54,719 bases of DNA from an uncultured Pirellulaceae bacterium (GTDB taxonomy: Bacteria > Planctomycetota > Planctomycetia > Pirellulales > Pirellulaceae): positions 1 through 54,719 of the forward strand of contig CALKCC010000101.1 of assembly GCA_938082855.1 (NCBI GenBank). Reading direction: 5' to 3'. The notes below the pieces were generated by a model. That model was not told the origin of the DNA. It made no database searches and saw nothing but the letters and a program-made list of their open reading frames with translations. Position numbers and translations under genes: made by a program. Within the stretch, counting starts at the first letter, position 1. Every line of letters begins with the position of its first letter. Positions 9,689 to 18,641 of this stretch are shown piece by piece.

Positions 9689-10741
9689 ATGATCATGGAA
9701 ACCATTCGAGTTGGTATGATCGGGTTTGGTGCTAATACCCGATTGAGACATGCTCCAGGACTGCTTGCATGCCCAAATGTCTCCTTAGATGCAGTATGTA
9801 ACCGCTCGCTGCAGTCATCTCAACAAGTAGCGGCTGAATACAATATTGCCAAGACTTGTGAACGCTGGGAACAAGTTGTCGAAGACCCAAACATCGATGC
9901 CATTTGCATTGGCACCTGGCCGTATATGCATTGTCCCATTACGCTCGCTGCGCTCGAGCAGGGGAAACATGTACTCACAGAAGCCCGAATGGCCATGGAT
10001 GACGACGAAGCTCGCCAAATGTATGAAGCCAGTCAACGACATCCGGAATTAGTCACGCAAATAGTCCCCAGTCCACTCGGAATGAAAGCCCATAAAGTCG
10101 TGAAACAAATCTTGGCTGACGGGCGGCTAGGTGAGCTACGAGAAGTGATAGTCCTGGGCACCAACGATGCCTATGCCAATTCAGACACTCCGTTACATTG
10201 GCGTCAGTCCGGACCTTACAGCGGTATTAATATGCTGGCTTTGGGAATTATCCATGAACCTCTTGTTCGCTGGATTGAGGATCCGATTCGTGTACTCGCT
10301 AGTACCCAGACATTCACTCCAACTCGTTTGAATCCTGAAACCAGTCAACCGGAGCCTGTTGGAACACCTGATTCTGTACAGGTCATTACCGAATTTCCAT
10401 GTGGGGCTCGAGGCATCTATCATATGAGCGGCGTCGTACACCACGGGCCGGGTCCAGAGATTCACCTATATGGCAGCCAAGGCACATTGAAATATGTCAT
10501 GGCGCCTGACAATAAACTGTATTTCGGATCGTCCAGTGACAACGCTCTTTCAGAGGTACCTATTCCAGACGACCTAGCTGGTGATTGGCGAGTCGAAGAA
10601 GAATTCATCAATGCAATTCGCGGGATCGAGCAAATTGAATTCAATGACTTTGCCAAAGGTGTTCGATATATGGAGTTCACTAAGGCTGTCGAACAAAGCG
10701 CAGCTTCCGGAGCTGCGGTGGATGTCAACTATTCGGCTTAG
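9689..10741 (+). CDS. Gfo/Idh/MocA family oxidoreductase
   Basis: VGMIGFGANTRLRHAPGL; AICIGTWPYMHCPITLAALEQGKHVLTEARMAMD. Start may be 9695 ATG. Confidence 0.85.
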   Translation: MIMETIRVGMIGFGANTRLRHAPGLLACPNVSLDAVCNRSLQSSQQVAAEYNIAKTCERWEQVVEDPNIDAICIGTWPYMHCPITLAALEQGKHVLTEARMAMDDDEARQMYEASQRHPELVTQIVPSPLGMKAHKVVKQILADGRLGELREVIVLGTNDAYANSDTPLHWRQSGPYSGINMLALGIIHEPLVRWIEDPIRVLASTQTFTPTRLNPETSQPEPVGTPDSVQVITEFPCGARGIYHMSGVVHHGPGPEIHLYGSQGTLKYVMAPDNKLYFGSSSDNALSEVPIPDDLAGDWRVEEEFINAIRGIEQIEFNDFAKGVRYMEFTKAVEQSAASGAAVDVNYSA

Positions 10742-11910
10742 CGGTTTCGAAATTGCCCACCACCGATACGTCCACGACCTCGCACACTTCCTGCGTTACG
10801 ATCCGGCTGTAGCTTGATACTGTAACTTTGCTTGATAAGCTTACACCAACCTTCATCGTGACAAGCGTAGTACTCGACTTCGAGAGTGAGTGACGATTGA
10901 GATAAGGATGCCGCTGGGAGCACGTTGGAATCCCATTCTATTCCCAATAGGAATTCGCGAGGATCTGCATCCGATTCGACCTCGATCTTCCTTGCCGATG
11001 CCTCTGCTAAAGCCACTGTTATCCCTTCGGGCGTGCGGATACGAAACCTCAACGGAGGAGCAAGATTGTTCCAATGGACACGTAGTAGCGGGTCCAAGTG
11101 AAAGCCAACATACATCCACCCCAAGCCCTCCTGCATAAAACGACTGTCTACCTCTGCTCGCAACTTGACGTAATACTGCTCACGGCTCAGACTTGGCTCC
11201 ACCAACAACGCCCTCATCTGACCGGGCATTTGAGGCCTGACCGCGACACCTTTGCCAGCTAGCTGAGGTGGAGGCAATTGCTGTAAATCCAAGTCCGCAA
11301 CCGTCGTCGCTGGTGTGACTTCCCCCACCAAATTCGCTAGGTAACTACGAAGTTCAACTGGGTTACTCCATCCACTGGCATGGATGATCTTCCCTTTGGG
11401 ATCAATCACAAACTGACTGTTCGGAGCACCACCCAGAGCTTGCTTCAGCTCATTTTTCATGTTGTCACAGAGCCACTCAATTTCCGATCCAAGTGTCCTC
11501 TTGGCCTCCGCGACATGAAGCAACCGTTCTTCCTGAGTAAACGGTTGTACGTAACCATTATGTTCTGGATGAGCGAGTGCCTTATAGATGTAATAGAAAG
11601 CAACATCCTGTGATTGATAGTCGACGGCCACTGTTTCCAAACTGGGAACATTTCTGAGAAAAGGTGGTCATGTGAGACACCCAAATACGAGGACTGTATA
11701 TCGCCCTCGTAACTCAGCTGTACTGAATGGTTTCCCGTCTGCTGTGAAAACGGAAACCTCCGGCAGTTCCTGTCCTTGTAGATTTGTCACCTGAGGAAAG
11801 GTTGCATTCGGCTGACGCACGGAAGGCTGAGCTTGTAAAGACGCTCCACCAAACAACACTGCCATAGCTAACAGTCGTGATAGAAAAAAATTCAATTTCA
11901 TTACTGACAC
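10738..11910 (-). CDS. Candidate exported selenoprotein: thioredoxin/deiodinase-like domain with in-frame TGA (11668-11670) in FGCLT-U-PPFLRNV, plus C-terminal DsbD-alpha-like domain (CHDEGWC)
   Basis: Track ORFs 11668..11910 and 10738..11640 are in the same frame, separated by TGA CCA CCT TTT CTC AGA AAT GTT CCC AGT and then the codons TTG GAA ACA. Residues on both sides form a continuous thioredoxin fold (TVLVFGCLT-U-PPFLRNVPSLETVAVDYQSQDVAFYYIYKALAHPEHNGY). Confidence 0.75.
11632..11650 (-). promoter_or_regulatory. Candidate bacterial SECIS hairpin
   Basis: mRNA UGUUC CC AGUUU GG AAACA: 4 bp + C.A mismatch + 2 bp, loop AGUUU with G at position 2; 24 nt between UGA and loop. Confidence 0.5.
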
Positions 11911-11954
11911 CTTACTGAACTAAAGAGCCGCCGATTATCACTACGATCATCCTA

Positions 11955-12899
11955 TCAGTTCAATCGCTTGGCCAGCCATTGATTCCAAACCGCGATGGCA
12001 ACTACGAGCACACCCATCACAATCATTTTCACTCTAGCGTCCATCCAAAGGTAATCATTGGCCATGAGGTCGAGGCTAATATCCAGAGAAGCCATGACAC
12101 ACAGTCCCAGTAACGTGCGACCAATCGAACCATGTCCACCGGTGATCAGCGTACCACCCACCACGACACAAGCAATTACTTTCAATTCCGCTCCTTGATG
12201 AGCGATTGCGATGGCTGTTGTGCGCGACATGACATACATCACTGCTACCACTCCAGCGAGGAGGCCACTCATCACATAGACACCAAATAAAACCTGATTC
12301 ACAGGCAGAGCGACGTATCTAGCGGCGACCGGATTTTCACCTAGATAAAAACAAGTCCTTCCGAATCGAGTCCGATGTAAACCAACCAACGCCATGCAAA
12401 ATACGGAAGCAAACACAAAGTACTGAGCTGGCCACTTGCCAAAGTAAATCGCTTCCTCCAGAGCAATTGGCATTTGGATCCCTGCTTCCGGAGCGATAGA
12501 AAGTGCCAAGCCTGAAAATAATGCCATGGTTGCCAGAGTCACAATCAAGGGAGACAGCCCTTTGTAGATTGCATAGCCGTTAGTGGCACCAGCTAAAGTT
12601 CCGACCAGAATGGCTGTCACTGCAGCGGCTTGAAAGGACCATTCGAATTGATCAAATAATACGCCGGTGGTGACAACACAAAGTGCAACCACCGAGGCAA
12701 TGGATAGGTCAATTCCCCCGGTAATGATGATGGCGGTCATCGCCATCGCAAGGGTTCCTACTTCCATCCATTCCTTGCCAGTCTCAATCAGTGCACTTGG
12801 ACGTTCAACTTTGGTCACGACAATCAAGAGTGCCAAAATCAACAATGAGAGAGGCACGAGGAGTGACAAGACCGTTGACTGAATCTTCTTCCGGTTCAT
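11955..12899 (-). CDS. Sugar ABC transporter permease (RbsC/LsrD/RhaQ type)
   Basis: TAIIITGGIDLSIASVVALCVVTTGVLFD and ELKVIACVVVGGTLITGGHGSIGRTLLG are hallmarks of this permease family. Confidence 0.9.
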   Translation of the reverse strand: MNRKKIQSTVLSLLVPLSLLILALLIVVTKVERPSALIETGKEWMEVGTLAMAMTAIIITGGIDLSIASVVALCVVTTGVLFDQFEWSFQAAAVTAILVGTLAGATNGYAIYKGLSPLIVTLATMALFSGLALSIAPEAGIQMPIALEEAIYFGKWPAQYFVFASVFCMALVGLHRTRFGRTCFYLGENPVAARYVALPVNQVLFGVYVMSGLLAGVVAVMYVMSRTTAIAIAHQGAELKVIACVVVGGTLITGGHGSIGRTLLGLCVMASLDISLDLMANDYLWMDARVKMIVMGVLVVAIAVWNQWLAKRLN

Positions 12900-15418
12900 T
12901 GAGAGGCCCTCCCAGTCGCCGCTTGTTGCTTCGCCGTTCGGCGTGCCAAATGCCGGGCACTCAGATGGTCAATTGTGATGGCTATTAAGATCATGAGTCC
13001 CACAACCAATTTGATGCGACCGGCTGACGCTTGAAATTGAAGCAATACCGCCTGAAGAGTTTTCAATAGTAAAGCACCCAGAGCAACCCCCACGACAGTA
13101 CCCCGACCACCCGTAATGGACACTCCTCCAATCACCGCGATCGCGATGGCATCCAGCTCCCACATCTCTCCTAACGTAGACTGCATTTGAGTGGTTGTGG
13201 CCAGTTGTAACAGACCTGACAACGCTACAAGCACTCCACTCAATGCAAATGCCCAACACCAGGCAACCGGTTTGCGGATCCCCAATAAACTGGCGGCGAC
13301 CTCCGAATTGCCTACGACGTACAGATGGCGACCGCGATGATGTCGAGTCATAAAAATATGGACGCTAATGAATATCAATGCTCCATAGATTAAAGATGTT
13401 GGAAAGCTTCCATATTTGGCAATCCAGGTAAATACGTCGGGCACGTCCGTAATCGACTCCCCGTTCATTAATACCGCTACCATTCCACGAAACGCGTATA
13501 GCATTCCCAAAGTCACCACGATCGGATGAACATTCCCCCAAATCGACATTGCTGCATTAAGGAGGCTCCCAGCTATAGCAACAAAAACCGCCACCCCAAT
13601 GCCAATAAAGATGCCGAGGATGGGAGGCAAGCCCGAGGTCATGACGATTCCTCCGGCTGCCGTAGCCAGACCCAGAAGCGAACCGACTGATATATCGATG
13701 GCACCAACGACAATGACAATTGCAGCAGCTAGTCCCAGAATCGCCCAAGGGACGACATTGACGAACAAAACTGCAAAGTCAAACGAGGGATTTTGCAGCT
13801 TGAGAACGATCATCAAAACAACTGCGATGGCGGCCAAGCCAACCTCTGTAAGATACCTACCAAAGAAGCTTGTTTTGCTTTCAAACGATTGCCCAGCGCT
13901 ATGAGAACTCTCTTCCGTAGTCGATACCGGGAAGGCCAGCTCAGCGACTTGCTCTGCCGTTGCTTCTTGCGAATTAAGGTCACCGGAAATGGAGCCATCA
14001 CGAAAGACGATCGTTCGGTGACTATAACGCAATACTTCTGGAAGTTCCGAGCTGATAAAGATCACTGCGCAACCGTCCGAAGCTAGGTCAGCAATTATGT
14101 TATGCAGTTCTTCCTTGGCACCGACATCCACGCCTCGAGTCGGCTCATCTAGTATCAGTACCTTGGGACGATTCAGTAACCACCGACCCACGATGACTTT
14201 CTGCTGATTACCACCCGAGAGATTCTCAATAGCTTGCGCCGAACTGGAGAACTTAATATTAAGTAATTCTTGAATTCGAGTGGTTGCTGCCTCTTCCCGA
14301 GCGTTACTCGTCAATACGCCTTTGCCGAGGGTTGGCAGGGCCGCCGCCACGGCATTTTCCGAAACGCTATGCCATCTGAAGATTCCCTGATGGAGCCTAT
14401 CTTCGGTAACCAATCCTATTCCGTTGGCCACGGCCTCTTTAGGGTTGTTAGGGTTAGCTCGCTGCCCATCTACAAAGATGTCTCCAGCCTGCCGCTCCCG
14501 GACACCAAATACTGTCTCTGCGAATTCCGTGCGACCTGCGCCAACAAGACCGTAAATCCCTACAATCTCTCCCGCTTTGACGTCTAATGATACCTCTTTA
14601 ACCCCACCCGAAATGTCACTCAATTCACGTACAGAAAACACGTTCGGTGCCTCGGTCAAATCAGGGATCATCCGTTGTTGATCCAGATTAACTCGACGGC
14701 CCACCATGGCTTCCACTAAGGAATGACCGGTCACTTCTTCGAGAGGGAGCGTCCAGATAAGTTGACCGTCTCGTAAAACAGAAATGCGGTCGCTCAATTC
14801 AAAAATCTCTTCCTGCCGGTGAGAGATATAAACAATCGCCGCTCCCTGACGCTTTAGCTGAGCTATCTGTTCGAAGAGCCAGGTGGTTTCTGTCGCGCTT
14901 AGTGCGCTGGTGGGTTCATCCAAAATCAAGACTTTGGCGTTTTGAGCAACCGCAGATGCCACCTGAAGCATTTGGCGCTGAGCCACTGAAAGAGAGGCCG
15001 CCGATACCCTCGAATCAATCGGCTCCGGCAACTGCTGGAGATACGCCTGAGCCGAAGCATGGATTTGAGTCCAGTTCACAAACCCAAGCTGATCGATTGG
15101 CAGGCCTTGAAGTAGAGCAATGTTCTCGGCGACGCTTAGATGATCAAATAACTCGGATTCCTGAAATACAGTAACCACGCCATTTTGCCGAGCCTCGATC
15201 GGAGTCGAATAAGCATCGCCTCCATGCATTTGAATCTCACCAGCGTCTGGCGTGTATACACCGGCAGCTAGGTGAATTAATGTGCTCTTTCCAGCTCCAT
15301 TTTCACCCACGATCGCATGGACTTCCCCTTCGTGAAGAGAAATGGAGACGTTATTGAGCGCGCGTACGCCTGGAAACGTCTTCGTCACTTCTTTCCATTC
15401 AAAGACGGTCTTGCTCAT
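12896..15418 (-). CDS. Fused sugar ABC transporter: tandem ATPase (RbsA type) + permease (RbsC type)
   Basis: Walker A GENGAGKST, LSVAQRQML, LDEPTSAL; second domain LSGGNQQKV, LDEPTRGVD; then permease GAIDISVGSLLGL...AIAVIGGVSITGGRGTVVGVALG. ATGA overlap with the downstream permease gene. Confidence 0.92.
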   Translation of the reverse strand: MSKTVFEWKEVTKTFPGVRALNNVSISLHEGEVHAIVGENGAGKSTLIHLAAGVYTPDAGEIQMHGGDAYSTPIEARQNGVVTVFQESELFDHLSVAENIALLQGLPIDQLGFVNWTQIHASAQAYLQQLPEPIDSRVSAASLSVAQRQMLQVASAVAQNAKVLILDEPTSALSATETTWLFEQIAQLKRQGAAIVYISHRQEEIFELSDRISVLRDGQLIWTLPLEEVTGHSLVEAMVGRRVNLDQQRMIPDLTEAPNVFSVRELSDISGGVKEVSLDVKAGEIVGIYGLVGAGRTEFAETVFGVRERQAGDIFVDGQRANPNNPKEAVANGIGLVTEDRLHQGIFRWHSVSENAVAAALPTLGKGVLTSNAREEAATTRIQELLNIKFSSSAQAIENLSGGNQQKVIVGRWLLNRPKVLILDEPTRGVDVGAKEELHNIIADLASDGCAVIFISSELPEVLRYSHRTIVFRDGSISGDLNSQEATAEQVAELAFPVSTTEESSHSAGQSFESKTSFFGRYLTEVGLAAIAVVLMIVLKLQNPSFDFAVLFVNVVPWAILGLAAAIVIVVGAIDISVGSLLGLATAAGGIVMTSGLPPILGIFIGIGVAVFVAIAGSLLNAAMSIWGNVHPIVVTLGMLYAFRGMVAVLMNGESITDVPDVFTWIAKYGSFPTSLIYGALIFISVHIFMTRHHRGRHLYVVGNSEVAASLLGIRKPVAWCWAFALSGVLVALSGLLQLATTTQMQSTLGEMWELDAIAIAVIGGVSITGGRGTVVGVALGALLLKTLQAVLLQFQASAGRIKLVVGLMILIAITIDHLSARHLARRTAKQQAATGRASQ

Positions 15419-15434
15419 TGGGTTTCACGATGGA

Positions 15435-15446
15435 TTCAATATTGAA
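15435..15446. promoter_or_regulatory. 12-bp perfect palindrome TTCAATATTGAA in a divergent promoter region
   Basis: Lies between the divergent starts at 15418 (-) and 15484 (+); GTTTCA (15422-15427) and TGAAAC (15443-15448) also pair. Confidence 0.4.
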
Positions 15447-15483
15447 ACTAGCTGGCTTTAAGAAGATCGTATTATAAGACACA

Positions 15484-16041
15484 ATGAGAGACGACGTTAA
15501 TAACAAGCCTGAGACCTGCATAACACCATCTATGGAATTTCTCATCTGCCTACTGATCGCAGCAAGTTTCGCTCTGGGATACTATGTGAAGGCTTACGTA
15601 GGTCAGCGTGGCTCTTTGATGTGGGTCGATCAAACGACGGGATTACCCGGTCGACCGGATTTCGAGCGTGCCGTTCAACTTGGATTGAAAGCTGACTCTG
15701 GCTTAGGGTTGATCATCGTTGACCTAGATAATTTCAAAGTGATTAATGATCAACAGGGCCACTTAGCTGGTGATTTGAAACTTCAGTCGGCTGCCAAGAT
15801 GCTTTTAGAAATTACTGCCGACGAAGGTACGTTGTTCCGCTGGGGTGGAGATGAATTTGTCTTATTGGTGCCAAATTCGAGCCAGGATTTATCCGAGGTG
15901 GGGCATCGGCTGGAAGCTCAATTCAATGCGTCGCAGCTCGGTCTTACTTGCTCGACAGGCTATGCTCTGCAACAGGAAAATGACACTCCAGAGACACTCT
16001 TTGATCGCGCCGATCAAATTCTCTACTCAAATAAATCCTGA
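15484..16041 (+). CDS. GGDEF domain diguanylate cyclase
   Basis: DQTTGLPGRPDFE, LIIVDLDNFKVINDQQGHLAGD, FRWGGDEFVLL; N-terminal TM segment. True start may be ATG at 15532. Confidence 0.9.
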   Translation: MRDDVNNKPETCITPSMEFLICLLIAASFALGYYVKAYVGQRGSLMWVDQTTGLPGRPDFERAVQLGLKADSGLGLIIVDLDNFKVINDQQGHLAGDLKLQSAAKMLLEITADEGTLFRWGGDEFVLLVPNSSQDLSEVGHRLEAQFNASQLGLTCSTGYALQQENDTPETLFDRADQILYSNKS

Positions 16042-16270
16042 TCCGTTTTAAACTCGCCTTGACCTCTACAAGGCTTGTCCATTAATCTCCCGCCCTGTTG
16101 GGATGGTAATCACTCAACGGATTTTCTGGCTCTGCGGAACGGAAGCCCATTGCCTGAAAATCAACCAATCCAATCGCTCCCGAGATGAAAGTCGGAATCC
16201 TCTGCCCCCCTTGGATCCACTAGCATTTTGGGAGCTTTTTTATGCGCCTCCCAAAAACAAGCTCCAATAA

Positions 16271-16566
16271 GTGACACCCACTCGATCCTTGGCCCATTCT
16301 TCGGCATCCAATAGGTGACACCCACTCTTTGTTTGAGCATCGATCACTCTCAAACCACTTATTTTCCAGAGTTTAGGAAACGCTTTGCAGAATAAGTGAC
16401 ACCCACTTTTGACTATTCGTCGATCTGGTCAATCTAAAAGTCAATCTCGGCCAAATTCGGTCAAGCAGCCCGTAATGTAGGCTTTAGCAGGCATTCAACC
16501 CATCGTCTTCTGCTGATTCAGTGCATCGATCCATCTAAATCTGATAGACCCAAGAGTGGGTGTCAC
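16271..16566. repeat. Second copy of the GTGACACCCACTY cluster: direct at 16271-16283, 16315-16327, 16396-16408 (last base T); inverted at 16554-16566
   Basis: Same 13-mer and same 3 direct + 1 inverted layout as 155..474. Confidence 0.85.
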
Positions 16567-16574
16567 CGATTTAA

Positions 16575-17195
16575 TCAGTCAGATTTCTCTTCGCCGTTGA
16601 TCAGCGTGAGAGGCGCGTCTTCAGTCGGAGCTTTTAGCGTTTGGGGGACTCGTTCAACCTCTGGCTCCTGAGTATTGCCACGTGATGTCACCGTGAGTGA
16701 TTGAGCGCCACCTGAGTCGATAAATTGCTTTAGCGGTGAATGCCATTGGGGCTGATTTCCAACCACAGGTGTCCAACCAGTGACAAAGGGTCGCCAGCTC
16801 CCATGCTGAATACTGCCGTAGCCTCCATGGGGCACATTGATATAGGGAGCCTCCATGACCATCGAGCGGTCAATGCCCTGGCTGGCCCATAGATTGAAGC
16901 CCCCTCGCATGTTACCTTTACGCCATCCAAATCCGAATCGAGCGTCACGGCCGTCATAGCCACCATAGGGAGGAATCACGGGAGCACCCCAGTTAAAGAA
17001 CCAGCCCCCGCGTCGAAAATTCTGCTCCATATAAAATGACGAGCCGATATTCTCAAACCATCGCTCGGTCATGCGGCCGTTGGGAGCCGACAAGACGACT
17101 TGCTGCGCCTTCACCTGTGTCCCACCAAACATCATGAATAGGAGCAGCAGAGACAGCGAACTGACAATCAGATTGAAACGTAATTTACTTCTCAT
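16575..17195 (-). CDS. Hypothetical exported protein
   Basis: Signal peptide LIVSSLSLLLLFMMFGGTQVKAQ; G/W/N-rich body. Confidence 0.65.
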   Translation of the reverse strand: MRSKLRFNLIVSSLSLLLLFMMFGGTQVKAQQVVLSAPNGRMTERWFENIGSSFYMEQNFRRGGWFFNWGAPVIPPYGGYDGRDARFGFGWRKGNMRGGFNLWASQGIDRSMVMEAPYINVPHGGYGSIQHGSWRPFVTGWTPVVGNQPQWHSPLKQFIDSGGAQSLTVTSRGNTQEPEVERVPQTLKAPTEDAPLTLINGEEKSD

Positions 17196-17202
17196 GTCTT
17201 CA

Positions 17203-18573
17203 TTATTGGGTCATATACACGAGTAGTCCAATAAAAAGTGAAGGCATAATCGTTGCCATCAATAGGGCCCCAATTGCCTGTCCCATCGGTTTGTCATGAG
17301 TCTGTGACAAGCCACAGCACATTTGTACGAACCAAAAGAGCAGAAGTAATACCGGCCCGACAAATGGTATGGCCAGTAATTGTAGTACCGAGCCAAGACT
17401 ATATGCCATCATCCTGTTGGTCGTCTCAAACGGCTTCTCCGTGCCTCCCACCACGAACGCCGCTGCGTGTAGCATCGCTCCAAAGCAAAACATCAGCAGC
17501 GGTAGCAGTAGCAATCCGGCACCAAACCAAATGCCAACACCGACTCCAAATTGCGACGCCAGTTTTGGATAATCCACACCCGAAGCCATATGGGGAGATG
17601 CTAAGACACATGCCAGTATCAAAACGGGAATCATAGCCAAAGCAAATAAGATGGTGGCCAATAAATGCCCAATCACTGCGAAGCCAATCGGATTCCCGAG
17701 CCCATCATCCTCATACATCTGCTTAAAGCCTGTATTCGGACTGAAGAGCAGTAACTTACAAGTCGACCAAAAACGACCACCTGATTCCGGAGGATTTTCC
17801 CAAGGCAATCCATCACGTTTGACTGTTTTCTTCGACCCCATTGGCGGATTGGGCTTAGTCGGGCCGGGCGATTTCCTAGGCGGAGTCCAGGCTCCAGCTT
17901 TTAATGGCGATTCAGGAACGAAGTTCTTCAGCAGATCCGTGCCTCCCAAATTAACCTGCATCGGGGTCAGTGGTTTCAAGGGAGAGGAGACTGTAGACTG
18001 CTTCACTCGAAATCCGGTTATCGTCGAATAGAATGGAATCTCGACCGTAGCTCGGCAATTTGGACAACGCCCTTTCTTACCTGCATGCTCTTTCGGAACT
18101 CGTACCTGTTGCCGGCACTCTTTGCATTCAAATTGGATCTTATCTTCGTCAGCCGCTCCGATCGCCACACCGTGCTCGGGCTCCTGGCTCGGAGCTTCCT
18201 CCTGAGCGGATTCCGTGCTGGTTAATTCCAGTACCGAGAGGCTCAACCTAGAGATGGCTTCGCAGCTAGTGCACTGAATCTTCTTGTGAGCTTTATCGGC
18301 TGGAATCGATAATCCATGATCACAGACTCGACATCTAAATCGGTAGAACTCCTTATCACCACTCTGATGTCGCTCAGCCTTTTGAATCAAAACGATGCAT
18401 TTACCGTCTCGAATATCCGCCAGTTTGCCTTCAAGGCTATCAACCGGAATCTCCATCACGGCCTGGCAACCAGGGCAAGCTCCCTTTTTCCCCGCAGCAG
18501 AACCTGGGGCGCTCATCGGCGACTGGCAGGACTTGCAGAGGAATTCAATCTGAGAGGACGGGGAATTCACCAA
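17203..18573 (-). CDS. Protein with three zinc-ribbon modules and C-terminal Yip1-like membrane domain
   Basis: CKSCQ..CPGC, CRVCD..CTSC and CKECR..CPNC repeats; hydrophobic C-terminus. Confidence 0.7.
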   Translation of the reverse strand: MVNSPSSQIEFLCKSCQSPMSAPGSAAGKKGACPGCQAVMEIPVDSLEGKLADIRDGKCIVLIQKAERHQSGDKEFYRFRCRVCDHGLSIPADKAHKKIQCTSCEAISRLSLSVLELTSTESAQEEAPSQEPEHGVAIGAADEDKIQFECKECRQQVRVPKEHAGKKGRCPNCRATVEIPFYSTITGFRVKQSTVSSPLKPLTPMQVNLGGTDLLKNFVPESPLKAGAWTPPRKSPGPTKPNPPMGSKKTVKRDGLPWENPPESGGRFWSTCKLLLFSPNTGFKQMYEDDGLGNPIGFAVIGHLLATILFALAMIPVLILACVLASPHMASGVDYPKLASQFGVGVGIWFGAGLLLLPLLMFCFGAMLHAAAFVVGGTEKPFETTNRMMAYSLGSVLQLLAIPFVGPVLLLLFWFVQMCCGLSQTHDKPMGQAIGALLMATIMPSLFIGLLVYMTQ

Positions 18574-18641
18574 ATGCTCAACTAACAGGTCAGAGTGAAA
18601 TAACAGTACTCGTGAGCCATTATTCTAGTCACCGAGACAGG

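Noticed and set aside
10738-11910. Treating the two ORFs as a frameshifted or nonsense pseudogene
   Set aside because: Both parts are in the same frame with only one TGA between them, located exactly at the catalytic Sec/Cys position; no other disruption is visible. A nonsense mutation remains formally possible without genome-wide sel genes.
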